Assembly: GCA_016180285.1 (NCBI GenBank)
Contig: JACPBO010000005.1
Span: 1-46,671 of the forward strand
DNA length: 46,671 nucleotides
Reading direction: 5' to 3'
Source of the DNA: Candidatus Woesearchaeota archaeon
GTDB lineage: Archaea > Nanobdellota > Nanobdellia > Woesearchaeales > JACPBO01
Of the stretch, positions 26,255 through 35,621 are shown in pieces. Below the pieces are notes generated by a model. That model was not told where the DNA came from. It did not search any database and worked only from the letters and a program-made list of their open reading frames with translations. The translations under genes and the position numbers were made by a program. Within the stretch, counting starts at the first letter, position 1. Each line of letters starts with the position of its first letter.

Positions 26255-26713
26255 TTATCTCTTTAAGAAATAAAGTTTGTTTTTGCCTTTTGCTTCTCTT
26301 ATTTTTGCGTCTAATAATGATTCTATTGTTGCATCATCAAAATCTGGATAATATGATTTAAGATTTCCAACTATCTCTCCAACATCTTCCTTGAAAGAGT
26401 CTACTTTTAACCATGTTGGATATGGTTCTTGACGTATGATTTTGATAAGGTATGTATTTTTATACAATTTAGTTTTTATATCTATTTCCTCGTCAGTTAC
26501 CCCAAAAAAATAATTGCTCTGTAACTGGCGGTTATGGGAAAAAGAAATACAATTAGGCTTCAAAAATTTATTTTCAAAATTAAATCGCTGAATTAAATTA
26601 AACTTTTCAGATTTAAGTCTTATATCTATTTGGGCAGATCTTCCTTCGAGATCAAGATTTATAGAATACTTGCCTTGAGCATCTTCTCCAGTTGCAGCTA
26701 TATTTTTTATCAT
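26255..26713 (-). CDS. Unknown protein, 152 aa
   Basis: No family recognised. Beta-rich N-terminal half (YSINLDLEGRSAQIDIRLKS ...), then a helical C-terminal part (SLLDAKIREAKGKNKLYFL). No membrane segment, signal peptide or Cys cluster apart from a single Cys (KPNCISFSH). Its ATG shares one base with the stop of the 48-aa gene (TAATG), a sign of translational coupling. It is the third gene of the operon beginning at 27311. Confidence 0.72.
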   Translation of the reverse strand: MIKNIAATGEDAQGKYSINLDLEGRSAQIDIRLKSEKFNLIQRFNFENKFLKPNCISFSHNRQLQSNYFFGVTDEEIDIKTKLYKNTYLIKIIRQEPYPTWLKVDSFKEDVGEIVGNLKSYYPDFDDATIESLLDAKIREAKGKNKLYFLKR

Positions 26714-26859
26714 TATTCCCCTGCAAACAAGTCATCTAATTCGTACTTGCTTACTTTCTTCTTGTTCAGGACGCTCATGACAGGCTTCTTGGACCTGCCT
26801 CCAGTAACTTCGTCGAACATGAAATCTTCATCGTCCTCGAAATCAGATTCTTCTTTCAT
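26713..26859 (-). CDS. Small acidic protein, 48 aa
   Basis: Short gene found between two coupled genes: its ATG (26859-26857) overlaps the previous stop as ATGA, and its TAA overlaps the next ATG as TAATG. The N-terminal 20 residues are very acidic (MKEESDFEDDEDFMFDEVTG), the middle is basic (GRSKKPVMSVLNKKKVSKYE), and it ends DDLFAGE. The charge pattern and short C-terminal hydrophobic-acidic motif look like a peptide that binds a partner. The tight overlaps at both ends are the main evidence that it is real. Confidence 0.65.
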   Translation of the reverse strand: MKEESDFEDDEDFMFDEVTGGRSKKPVMSVLNKKKVSKYELDDLFAGE

Positions 26860-27311
26860 TTTCCTGTTAATCCCTCTAAATCTGGTTTCGGTATTTCAGG
26901 GCCTAAGCCGTAATAAGTTCTGTCTGACCTTACTGAATTTGTTTTAGCCAATGTTTCATTATTCAGATCATAAAGTATTTTTGTCAGCAATTCATGGTTA
27001 TACCCTTTTTTGCCTACTTTTAAGGAATCATCAACTAAACCGAGAGGCGTTTTTGCTGTTTTTCGTTCAACTGAGAAATAATGAATGCCTGTCAATGTTG
27101 TGATCTTCACATACAGATCTTTTTCCTCTTTGTTTTTATAAATTCTATAAGGTAGTGATTGATGTTCAGCTATTCTATCAAGTGTAAGAGCGCTTTGTTT
27201 ACGTACTGCATTAATAGCTACAACTGCCGATACAACAGCAAGTCCAAAGCACGCATATATTAAATGCACTTTTATATTATTAATCCAATCTTTTCTTTCT
27301 TCATCATTCAT
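26856..27311 (-). CDS. Single-span membrane protein, 151 aa (first gene of operon)
   Basis: An N-terminal cytoplasmic stretch (MNDEERKDWINNIKVH), one transmembrane helix (about residues 17-37), then about 110 residues of soluble domain (LYVKITTLTGIHYFSVERK ... ELLTKILYDLNNET). No family recognised. GAGGTGG sits 7 bases before the ATG at 27311 as a strong ribosome-binding site, so the transcript has a leader of about 20 bases from the promoter at 27351-27387. The operon (27311 to 25785) is four genes with overlapping ends. Confidence 0.75.
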   Translation of the reverse strand: MNDEERKDWINNIKVHLIYACFGLAVVSAVVAINAVRKQSALTLDRIAEHQSLPYRIYKNKEEKDLYVKITTLTGIHYFSVERKTAKTPLGLVDDSLKVGKKGYNHELLTKILYDLNNETLAKTNSVRSDRTYYGLGPEIPKPDLEGLTGK

Positions 27312-27350
27312 ATTTTATCCACCTCAACGTAAAAAACAAGGTTAGAGCTA

Positions 27351-27387
27351 GTATTTAAATCTTTCGGTTTTGTCACTACTGTTAAAT
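27351..27387 (-). promoter_or_regulatory. Shared promoter element, copy B
   Basis: Read on the minus strand: ATTTAACAGTAGTGACAAA, three bases, then GAAAGATTTAAATAC. It matches copy A at 23493-23529 in both the 19-base upstream block (one change) and the BRE/TATA block. It lies before the four-gene unknown operon starting at 27311. Confidence 0.6.
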
Positions 27388-27396
27388 TACTATGAA

Positions 27397-27699
27397 CTAA
27401 GATTTATACGGAAATCTCATATATCTCTTGCACTCAAGGCAGTAATAGATCAACTTTCCTCTTTGCAGCCTGATCCTGCAGTTCATGCCTGGCTTAAGAA
27501 AAGAATAGCAGTGCTTGCAGAAGCTCTTTTGCAGCCTTGAGGGCACCTTCAACCTTGACTTCATCGCCAGATTGCGGGCTTTCCTGACGAGATCATTGGC
27601 TTTGCTTTTATTTTTTTTAAAAGCATCTGCCGCTTCCACGAACATCTGCCCGATTTCCTTTATTACTTCTGATCTTGGTTTTTTGTCTTTTTTAGCCAT
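27397..27699 (-). CDS. rnp4: RNase P protein subunit 4 (Rpp21/Rpr2)
   Basis: Protein subunit of archaeal ribonuclease P, which trims 5' leaders from tRNA precursors. The protein is 100 aa with an N-terminal helical part (residues about 8-50) and a C-terminal zinc ribbon with CKHC at 61-64 and CLEC at 88-91, between which is the conserved basic 'MNCRIRLQRGKLIYYC'. Length and both CxxC pairs match the Rpp21 family. The ATG at 27699 and the divergent gene's ATG at 27752 are 53 bases apart and share one AT-rich promoter core. Confidence 0.93.
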   Translation of the reverse strand: MAKKDKKPRSEVIKEIGQMFVEAADAFKKNKSKANDLVRKARNLAMKSRLKVPSRLQKSFCKHCYSFLKPGMNCRIRLQRGKLIYYCLECKRYMRFPYKS

Positions 27700-27721
27700 A
27701 TTGCAGTATAAAACAGAAAAG

Positions 27722-27735
27722 TATTTAATAAATTT
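27722..27735. promoter_or_regulatory. Compact bidirectional TATA promoter (27699 / 27752)
   Basis: TATTTAATAAATTT lies midway between the minus ATG at 27699 and plus ATG at 27752, about 25-29 bases from each. The same 52-53-base geometry is seen at 22339 and 41465. Confidence 0.55.
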
Positions 27736-27751
27736 GCTATTACTCTCACGT

Positions 27752-29005
27752 ATGGGGTTTTTTCAAAGATTGTTTTCTTTCGGAAAGAAGGCTGAGCTCG
27801 AGGAAGTAAGGCTGGAAGAAGCTGAGAATTGGCTAGACCAAAAGATAAGCGAAAGATTTGGTAATTTCAATAATTCGATAATGACCTTATTCTCCGATAT
27901 AAAAAGCAAGAAAGAGGAGCTTAAAACAAATATGACGGAGCTTGAAAAAGCCCAGCTGATGAACCCGAATATTCCTCTAAAGGCAAAAGAAGTGATGGAA
28001 GGCAACAGGGGAGCTTACATAAGAAAGCTGGGATATTTCCTAGAGCAGCTTGCCCTTCCCAATGAAAAGGAGTATGAGAATATCCTGGACTTCAGCAGCA
28101 ATTTTTCAAGCAGCCTGAATGAATTCGGAAAGAACACCTCAAAGAATTTTTATGTTTTAAATGAGTTTTTTGCAACTGATGTGAAGAAAATAGCCCAGAA
28201 TGTAAAGGAATTTGAGCTGATTGTAAATGACTTAAGAAAGCAGGTGGAAAGAGGGCCGATTGGATTTGGCATGATAAAGGGCGAATTGAAGAACATCAAG
28301 GAAAAAATAAAGCTTAAAAAGGAACTGAATGAAAAAATAAAAGCCATTGAAATCGAAATTGAAAATATAAAAAACAAAATAAAAAATACTGAAGAAGAAT
28401 TAAATGCAAAGCAGGAAAATAATGAATTTAGGGCTTATAAAGCGCTTGAAAAGGAAAAAGACAGGATTTCAGCCAGGATAAAAGAGCATAAAGCCAATTT
28501 CCTGAACATATTCGGCACATTTGAAAAGGCGCTTAAGAAATACGAGAGAATGGCAATGGATGAAGCGATTGCGCATGGTTACTTAGCCGACCCCATAAAC
28601 ACATTAATCAAGGATGAAGAATTCAGGGTATTGGAATTATTGGGAAAATTAAGTGAAAATATTGATGGACTAGACCTCAAGGAAGACAAGAAAAAAAGAA
28701 CTTTGGAGCTTATTAAAAAACTAGACAGGGATTTCTTTGAAAAGTTTTTGATTGAGCTTGAGGACCTTGAAAACTCGGCAAAGATGTTTGATGAAAAGAT
28801 AAAAGCAGCAACTGTAATGAAGGAGCATGCCGAATTAAAAGACAAGTTAAATGAATTCCAATATGGGCTGCAGAAATTTCAAAGAGAGCATTCGCTAATG
28901 AGGGAAAAAGAGCAGGATATTGATATCGAGGGGTTTAAGAATTATCTTGAAAGAGAAATAAAAAGGGTCATTGGGCTGGGTGTAAGAGTCGTTCATGAGC
29001 TGTAA
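27752..29005 (+). CDS. Coiled-coil protein, 417 aa
   Basis: No enzyme family recognised. Starts MGFFQRLFSFGKK, an amphipathic basic-hydrophobic stretch that could touch the membrane. Long heptad-like helices run through residues about 130-250 (for example NIKEKIKLKKELNEKIKAIE, with regular Leu/Ile) and again at about 330-400, so an elongated coiled-coil dimer is expected. The start at 27752 is chosen from the promoter; an in-frame extension to 27515 runs through the rnp4 promoter and gene and is rejected. The gene converges with the PLP enzyme gene, overlapping it by 13 bases. A structural or scaffolding role is a guess. Confidence 0.78.
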   Translation: MGFFQRLFSFGKKAELEEVRLEEAENWLDQKISERFGNFNNSIMTLFSDIKSKKEELKTNMTELEKAQLMNPNIPLKAKEVMEGNRGAYIRKLGYFLEQLALPNEKEYENILDFSSNFSSSLNEFGKNTSKNFYVLNEFFATDVKKIAQNVKEFELIVNDLRKQVERGPIGFGMIKGELKNIKEKIKLKKELNEKIKAIEIEIENIKNKIKNTEEELNAKQENNEFRAYKALEKEKDRISARIKEHKANFLNIFGTFEKALKKYERMAMDEAIAHGYLADPINTLIKDEEFRVLELLGKLSENIDGLDLKEDKKKRTLELIKKLDRDFFEKFLIELEDLENSAKMFDEKIKAATVMKEHAELKDKLNEFQYGLQKFQREHSLMREKEQDIDIEGFKNYLEREIKRVIGLGVRVVHEL

Positions 29006-30135
29006 AGCGCGGCTTTTAATTTAGCGATGATGTCTTCGCTGTTTTCTATGCCTGGCGAGAGCCTGAACAGATTGTCCTTGATCCCGATTTCTGCCCTTTG
29101 CTTTTTCGTCAAGTAAGCATGGCTCATTGTAGCCGGGTGCGTTAATAATGATTCAACTCCGCCAAGGGATTCTGCAAGATAAATAGGAGGCGCATTATCT
29201 GCTATGTTTTTTGCGAATTTTTTATAATCTCCTTTGACTTCAAAAGACACAACCCCTCCAAATCCTTTCATCTGCTTTTTTGCAGTTTCATGCCCGGGAT
29301 GAGAAGTTAAGCCAGGATAATAAACTCTTGAAACATCGGCATTCCCGGCTAAAAATTCAGCGATTATCTGGGCGTTTTCGCAGTGCTTCTTCACTCTCAA
29401 TGCAAGGGTTTTTATTCCCCTTATCGTGTTGTAAACATCATAAGGCGATGGCGTTGCTCCAAGTGTTTTGGCGTAAAGCTTAAGATTTTCAGCCAATCCT
29501 TTGTTTCTTGTTACAATAACCCCGCCGACAAGATCATTATGCCCTCCGAGATATTTGCTTGTTGAGTGGATTATTGTTTCCGCGCCATATTCAAAAGGCC
29601 GCAATAAACATGGAGTTGCAAAAGTGTTGTCAACAATAAATGGAACGCCTGCTGAAGATGAAATATCCTTGATTGCTTCCAGATCAACAATCTCGAGCAG
29701 AGGATTAGTCGGAGTTTCTATGAAAATGTATTTTGTATTCTGCTTTATGGCTTTTTTCAGGCTTTTTGTATTGATAGGATCAACAAAGTCAATCTCCAGA
29801 AACTTTGACAGTATGAGGTCGCACAACCTGATTGATCCTGCGTATAGTTTTTTGCTGAAAACAACATGATCCCCTCTGCCCAATGTCTGGAATACGCAGT
29901 TTATTGCAGCAATTCCTGAAGAGAATGCAAATGCATTACTTCCTCCTTCAAGCTCTGCAACTGTCTTTTCCAATGTCTCCCTTGTAGGATTTTGGGTTCT
30001 GCAGTATTCTATCTTTATCGGGTCTTCTATTCCCCTGAACGCGCCGTTCTTTGCGGTTATTATTGGGGTGGCGATTGCGCCTGTCTGCGGATCACAGCCG
30101 CCAGCGCCATGGACTGCAATTGTTTCGATGTTCAT
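28993..30135 (-). CDS. Cys/Met-metabolism PLP enzyme (cystathionine synthase/lyase type)
   Basis: Pyridoxal-phosphate enzyme of the trans-sulfuration family, 380 aa. Seen: substrate-side Tyr/Arg segment 'IEYCRTQNPTRETLEKTVAELEGG', the PLP phosphate loop 'AFSSGIAAINCVF', 'IVDNTFATP', the PLP-binding Lys in 'HSTSKYLGGHNDLVGG', and 'AESLGGVESLLTHPATMSHA'. All catalytic elements of cystathionine gamma-synthase, gamma-lyase and methionine gamma-lyase are present; the sequence alone does not separate them. GGTGAT lies about 7 bases before the ATG at 30135. A long 5' leader holds a Met-rich short ORF, a hairpin and poly-T tracts, which suggests control by attenuation. Confidence 0.93.
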   Translation of the reverse strand: MNIETIAVHGAGGCDPQTGAIATPIITAKNGAFRGIEDPIKIEYCRTQNPTRETLEKTVAELEGGSNAFAFSSGIAAINCVFQTLGRGDHVVFSKKLYAGSIRLCDLILSKFLEIDFVDPINTKSLKKAIKQNTKYIFIETPTNPLLEIVDLEAIKDISSSAGVPFIVDNTFATPCLLRPFEYGAETIIHSTSKYLGGHNDLVGGVIVTRNKGLAENLKLYAKTLGATPSPYDVYNTIRGIKTLALRVKKHCENAQIIAEFLAGNADVSRVYYPGLTSHPGHETAKKQMKGFGGVVSFEVKGDYKKFAKNIADNAPPIYLAESLGGVESLLTHPATMSHAYLTKKQRAEIGIKDNLFRLSPGIENSEDIIAKLKAALYSS

Positions 30136-30173
30136 TTTTTAATCACCTTTGTTAATTTTTATTTTATATTTTG

Positions 30174-30245
30174 AAAAAATAAATTTTGAAGAAAAAAATA
30201 AAAATCATGAAAAAAGATAAAAACAATGAGATGCTTTAACGCATC
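30174..30245 (-). terminator. Leader hairpin and oligo-T tracts before the PLP enzyme gene
   Basis: On the minus strand a small stem GATGC/GCATC (30230-30234 with 30241-30245) overlaps the end of the leader ORF and is followed by five T runs of 5-7 bases (30174-30223). Oligo-T runs are the known archaeal intrinsic termination signal. Their position between a promoter with a short ORF and the gene suggests a regulated terminator; regulation is inferred. Confidence 0.5.
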
Positions 30246-30319
30246 AGCATAAGCATAGAACTATCAAGAGCAGAATGGATCGAATGTATATTTGTTTTTT
30301 TGTTATTAATATTGGTCAT
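30236..30319 (-). CDS. Possible Met-rich leader peptide, 27 aa
   Basis: Short ORF whose last residues are SSMLMLMR: three Met in the last six codons, with the stop codon inside the stem of a hairpin and oligo-T tracts beyond. A TATA region ATTTAAATATTT at 30341-30357 on the minus strand is about 25-35 bases before the ATG at 30319, so the ORF would start a leaderless transcript. The downstream gene acts in Cys/Met metabolism. This is the layout of leader-peptide attenuation. Translation is not proven; a chance ORF of this length is possible. Confidence 0.45.
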   Translation of the reverse strand: MTNINNKKTNIHSIHSALDSSMLMLMR

Positions 30320-30412
30320 AACTGGACTTAGAACTATTCTTATTTAAATATTTAATTGACAGAAATATTCTTATCGGAATAATGACTAAATATTATGAAA
30401 AGAAAAACTTAT

Positions 30413-31639
30413 TTATTTTAGCACATCAATCCCTGGCAAATGCCCTTTATTCTCAAGAAATTCCAATGATGCTCCGCCGCCTGTCGAGACCCATTTTATT
30501 TTTTCTGTCAGGCCGGATTTTGACAATGCCGCCACTGAATCGCCGCCGCCGACAACAGTATAGCCTTTATTTGCCGCAACAGCTTCTGCGATCTCCATTG
30601 TGCCGTTTATAAATGCCTCAACTTCAAAAACACCCATGGGGCCATTCCAGAATATTGTCTTAGCTTTTGCAATCTCTGATTTATACAATGCAATTGTTTT
30701 TTCGCTAATATCAAGGGCATCCTCCCCATCTTTAATTGAGCCAGCGCTGAAATCAACTTTTCCAGAATATGCTGCTTTTTTGTAATCTTTTTCTTCCTTG
30801 CCTTCTTTGATTTTAACTGGAACTATTCCGGTCAACGCATCAATCGGGATGAAAATTTTTTCCCCATATTGCGAATTCAGCAACTGCTTTACCTCTTCAA
30901 CAAAATCTTTCTCAAACTTTGAGCTGCCTATGCCATAGCCCTTTGCTTTAAAGAACGTGTTTGCCATTCCGCCGCCAATCAGGACAGCACCATACATTCT
31001 GGCCAAAAATTTTACAACCCCTATTTTGTCTTTTACCTTGGCGCCGCCAATTATTGCAACAGAGCAGCCTTTCGGCTTTAACAGGGGCTTCAGCATTTCG
31101 ATTTCTTTCATCATTAAATACCCTGCTGCAACCTTTTTGCCCTGTTTCTTCATGATTTCCGCAATGCCCTCTGTTGATGCATGCGCCCTATGCGCAGTTC
31201 CAAATGCGTCGTTTATGTAAATATCAGCCAACTCTGTTAATCTTTCTGCGAATACATAATTATTGGCCTCTTCTTCTGGATGAAATCTTAAATTTTCCAA
31301 TAATACAACATCGCCTTCTTTCATGCCATACACCGTCTTTTTAACATTTTCACCAATGCAATCCGAAGCCATTTTTACAGTCACATTAAGCAGCTCTTCA
31401 AGCTTTTTAGCAACAGGCTTTAAGCTAAATTCTTTCATGACTTTTCCATCAGGCCTTCCTAGATGGCTCATAAGAATTACTTTGCCGCCTCTGCTTCTCA
31501 CATATTTTATTGTTGGCAATGCAGCAACTATTCTGGAATCATCCGTTATATTAGTTCCTTCCATCGGAACATTGAAATCAACTCTTATTATGACCTTCTT
31601 GCCCCTGTAATAATTTTCTAAATCTTCTATTGAAAGCAT
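30413..31639 (-). CDS. pgk: Phosphoglycerate kinase
   Basis: Glycolysis/gluconeogenesis enzyme that interconverts 1,3-bisphosphoglycerate plus ADP and 3-phosphoglycerate plus ATP in the cytoplasm. Seen: N-terminal 'KKVIIRVDFNVPMEG', 'LMSHLGRPDGK', 'LENLRFHPEEEAN', 'AFGTAHRAHAS' and, in the C-terminal nucleotide domain, 'GGAKVKDKIGV', 'FWNGPMGVFEVEAF' and 'VVGGGDSVAAL'. Length 408 aa is normal. The ATG lies one base after the gap stop, so gap and pgk form an operon, ordered gap then pgk, on the minus strand. Confidence 0.97.
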   Translation of the reverse strand: MLSIEDLENYYRGKKVIIRVDFNVPMEGTNITDDSRIVAALPTIKYVRSRGGKVILMSHLGRPDGKVMKEFSLKPVAKKLEELLNVTVKMASDCIGENVKKTVYGMKEGDVVLLENLRFHPEEEANNYVFAERLTELADIYINDAFGTAHRAHASTEGIAEIMKKQGKKVAAGYLMMKEIEMLKPLLKPKGCSVAIIGGAKVKDKIGVVKFLARMYGAVLIGGGMANTFFKAKGYGIGSSKFEKDFVEEVKQLLNSQYGEKIFIPIDALTGIVPVKIKEGKEEKDYKKAAYSGKVDFSAGSIKDGEDALDISEKTIALYKSEIAKAKTIFWNGPMGVFEVEAFINGTMEIAEAVAANKGYTVVGGGDSVAALSKSGLTEKIKWVSTGGGASLEFLENKGHLPGIDVLK

Positions 31640-31640
31640 T

Positions 31641-32633
<993 letters not shown>

Positions 32634-32813
32634 TTAAAACACCCCCTTGTTTTTTAAAGTGAATGAAATAAAATAAACAGCACGGATATTTAAAGTTTTG
32701 GTTTATGTGAAGTGAAGAAGTTTACACTTTCATGTGTATTTTGTTGGTGTAAAGTTGAACTTATACTTAACATTTACAAAAAATATTTAAAATAGCTTTT
32801 CAATGTTATCTCT

Positions 32814-33041
32814 ATGGGCTTCAAAATGGTGGAAATTGTTGGAGAAGACGTATTCAGGAAACTAGAGTGGAGAATTGTTGATCATGAATACAGGTCCTTA
32901 ATACGTGTTTCTTCAGAAAGGATTCATGGCTGCACAGAATGCATCTACCACCTGCCTTCTTATGGAAATATAACAGTAGATGCAAAAAATAGCTTTGAGG
33001 CTATGAGGGGCCTGTGTTCTGCTTTAAAATATATTAAATAG
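32814..33041 (+). CDS. Small unknown protein, 75 aa
   Basis: No family recognised. Compact alpha/beta composition with a Cys pair (HGCTECIYHL, CxxC spaced by Thr-Glu) and one more Cys near the end. ATG codons at 32814 and 32826 are both possible; the TATA-like ATATTTAAAAT near 32783-32793 is about 30 bases before the first. The stop lies inside the 3' end of ppsA on the other strand (8-base convergent overlap). Gene-like codon use supports it, but function is unknown. Confidence 0.6.
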   Translation: MGFKMVEIVGEDVFRKLEWRIVDHEYRSLIRVSSERIHGCTECIYHLPSYGNITVDAKNSFEAMRGLCSALKYIK

Positions 33042-35526
33042 GTCTTGCCTTTTTATTTAGTTGTTTTTCCTTTTCAGAAATCTTCAATATCATCTTCAAA
33101 ACACTGTCGGGGTTTAGAGAAATTGAATCAATGCCGCATTCTACAAGAAACTGCGCAAATTCGGGAAAATCAGATGCTGCTTGCCCGCATATGCCTATTT
33201 TCCTGCCTTTCTCCTTTGCGATCTCGATCACAATGCTAACTAATCTTTTGACTGCTTCATTCCTTTCATCATATATCGAGGAAACCAATTCAGAATCTCT
33301 GTCAAGGCCCAATGTCAGCTGCGTCAGGTCATTAGAGCCAATGCTGAATCCATCGAATATCTCAGAGAATTTTTCAGCCAATATGACATTTGAAGGAATT
33401 TCACACATCACATAAACCTGCAAATGATTTTCTCCCCTTTTCAATCCGTTTTTCTCCATTTCTTTCAGAACTTTTTTTCCTTCTTCTATTGTCCTGCAGA
33501 AAGGAATCATGACTTTTAAATTTGTCAGACCCATTTCATCCCTTACTCTTTTGATTGCCCTGCATTCCAATGCAAATCCGTCTTTATAATTTTCAGAGTA
33601 ATACCTTGATGCGCCTCTCCAGCCGATCATCGGGTTTTCCTCATGCGGCTCAAACTGCTTTCCTCCAATAAGATTCGCATATTCATTTGTCTTGAAATCA
33701 GAAAATCTCAGTATGACGTCTTTCGGATAGAATGCTGCTGCGAGCATTGCTGCTCCTTGCGCAAGCTTGTCTACAAAATAATCTGCCTTGTTTTTGTAAT
33801 TTGATGTAAGCTCTTCTATCATCTGCTTTGCGTCTTCATCTTTAAGTTTTTTAAAATTGAGCAAAGCAAGAGGATGAATTTTAATGTAAGAATTTATTAT
33901 GAACTCCTCTCTTGCCAGGCCAACGCCATCATTAGGGATGAATGAAAGCTCTAAAGCCTGGTCAGGCTCTGCAATGTTCATCATTATTTTTGTTTTTGTT
34001 TTTGGAATTGTTTTGAGGTCAACAACCTTTTTTTTAAAATCCAGCAATCCCTCATATATAAAGCCAATATCACCTTCTGCGCAGCTCGCTGTGATATTCT
34101 GGCCTGTTTTTATTTTTTCAGTTCCGTTGTTTGTGCCGACAATGCACGGAATTCCCAGTTCACGGGAGATGATTGCTGCGTGGCATGTGCGCCCCCCTCT
34201 ATTAGTTACAATCGCAGACGCTATTTTCATTATCGGCTCCCAATCTGGATCTGTCATATCTGTGACTAAAACATCTCCTTGCTTGAACCTTGAGATTTCA
34301 TGGACATTTTTTATCACATTTGCTCTGCCTTGTCCGATCTTTTCTCCAACAGAATGGCCTGTCACAATTATTTTGCCTCTTTTTTTCAGCTCATAAATTT
34401 CATATATGTTCCTGTTTTTCTGGCTCTGCACTGTTTCAGGCCTTGCCTGCACAATGAAAAGCTTGTCTGTTTCGCCGTCCTTTGCCCATTCTATGTCCAT
34501 TGGCTTGTGATGGCCTGCTTTCCTGCTGTAATGGTCCTCAATTACGCAGCCCCATTTTGCCAATGCCAATATTTCCTTGTCTGTCAAAACAAAATTTCTT
34601 CTTTCCTCTTCTGTTGTCGGAACATTCTTTGTTGTCTTATTTCCGCCTTCATAATAAATCATTTTTATCTTTTTCTCGCCAACAGCTTTGCTGATTATTG
34701 CATTACGGCCCTGCTTTAATGTCTGCTTGAAAATGTAATATTCATCGGGATTGACTGCTCCCTGCACAACATTTTCTCCCAATCCGTAAGATGCATTTAT
34801 CAGAACAACATCCCTGAATCCTGTTTCAGTGTCTATTGTAAACATAACCCCTGCTGAAGCCTTGTCGCTTCTGACCATTTTTTGGATTCCAATTGAAAGG
34901 TAAACTTTGAAATGATCGAATTTTTTATCCACTCTGTAGCTTATCGCCCTGTCTGTGAATAAAGAGGCGAAACATTTTTTGCATGCATCTAGCAATTGAG
35001 AATGGCCTCTTATGTTGAGATAAGTTTCCTGCTGGCCTGCAAAGCTTGCATCCGGCAAATCTTCTGCTGTGGCTGATGACCTTACTGCAACATCGCAGTT
35101 CTTGCCGTATTGTTTGCACAGCTTATCGTAAGCTTTTGTTATTGCGCGCTTTAATTCATAAGGAAACTCTGCTGATTTGATTAATTCCCTTGTCTTTTGG
35201 CCTCTTTCTGACAGGTCTTTTATGCTCGTTGTTTTCAGCCCTTTGAAAATTCTTTTTATGTCATCGCCTATTTTTTCTGTTTTCAGGAAATATCTGTAAG
35301 CATAGGCTGTTACTGCAAATCCATTCGGTATATTGATGCCTTTCTTTGTAAGCTGCCTGTACATTTCTCCTAAAGAGGCATTTTTGCCTCCGACAAGCGG
35401 AACATCCTCTATGCCAAGATCATTAAACCACAGAATAAAGGATTTTAACCTGTCAAAAACCTTTGGTTTTTGAGCATGCTCAGAAATCCTTTGAATTTCT
35501 GACATGTTTGAACTATGCTTATCCAA
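33034..35526 (-). CDS. ppsA: Phosphoenolpyruvate synthase with in-frame element insertion near its N-terminus
   Basis: Converts pyruvate, ATP and water to phosphoenolpyruvate, AMP and phosphate; it opens gluconeogenesis. Order: nucleotide-binding domain (LVGGKNASLGEM ... AVRSSATAEDLPDASFAGQQ), phospho-His domain with 'GGRTCHAAIISRELGIPCIVG', and PEP/pyruvate domain ending 'GICGQAASDFPEFAQFLVECGIDSISLNPDS'. 830 aa is slightly longer than the usual ~790. The likely start is TTG at 35526, with GAGGTGG 5 bases upstream. Codons 8-25 come from the 54-bp palindromic element 35451-35504; without it the protein would begin MDKHSSNRLKSFILWFNDLG, close to the usual start of the family. The extension is likely a flexible tail that does not harm catalysis. 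Confidence 0.96.
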   Translation of the reverse strand: MDKHSSNMSEIQRISEHAQKPKVFDRLKSFILWFNDLGIEDVPLVGGKNASLGEMYRQLTKKGINIPNGFAVTAYAYRYFLKTEKIGDDIKRIFKGLKTTSIKDLSERGQKTRELIKSAEFPYELKRAITKAYDKLCKQYGKNCDVAVRSSATAEDLPDASFAGQQETYLNIRGHSQLLDACKKCFASLFTDRAISYRVDKKFDHFKVYLSIGIQKMVRSDKASAGVMFTIDTETGFRDVVLINASYGLGENVVQGAVNPDEYYIFKQTLKQGRNAIISKAVGEKKIKMIYYEGGNKTTKNVPTTEEERRNFVLTDKEILALAKWGCVIEDHYSRKAGHHKPMDIEWAKDGETDKLFIVQARPETVQSQKNRNIYEIYELKKRGKIIVTGHSVGEKIGQGRANVIKNVHEISRFKQGDVLVTDMTDPDWEPIMKIASAIVTNRGGRTCHAAIISRELGIPCIVGTNNGTEKIKTGQNITASCAEGDIGFIYEGLLDFKKKVVDLKTIPKTKTKIMMNIAEPDQALELSFIPNDGVGLAREEFIINSYIKIHPLALLNFKKLKDEDAKQMIEELTSNYKNKADYFVDKLAQGAAMLAAAFYPKDVILRFSDFKTNEYANLIGGKQFEPHEENPMIGWRGASRYYSENYKDGFALECRAIKRVRDEMGLTNLKVMIPFCRTIEEGKKVLKEMEKNGLKRGENHLQVYVMCEIPSNVILAEKFSEIFDGFSIGSNDLTQLTLGLDRDSELVSSIYDERNEAVKRLVSIVIEIAKEKGRKIGICGQAASDFPEFAQFLVECGIDSISLNPDSVLKMILKISEKEKQLNKKARPI
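35451..35504 (-). repeat. Double-hairpin palindromic element, copy 2 (54 bp, minimal)
   Basis: Plus strand: TG, stem TCAAAAACC-TTT-GGTTTTTGA, central GCATGC, stem TCAGAAAT with ATTTCTGA around a 7-base loop, CA. It has the same ends and core as copies 1 and 3 but lacks the large inner loops. It is 18 codons long with no stop in the ppsA frame. The 22-base core at 35464-35485 is identical to copy 1. Confidence 0.85.
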
Positions 35527-35621
35527 AATACCACCTCTTTTAATGAGTATTGTAAAAGGCGTTATTTAAATAGTTTTTGGATTTTGGCTCTTAAGAATTC
35601 ATTCTAGGAAAAATTGAAAGA

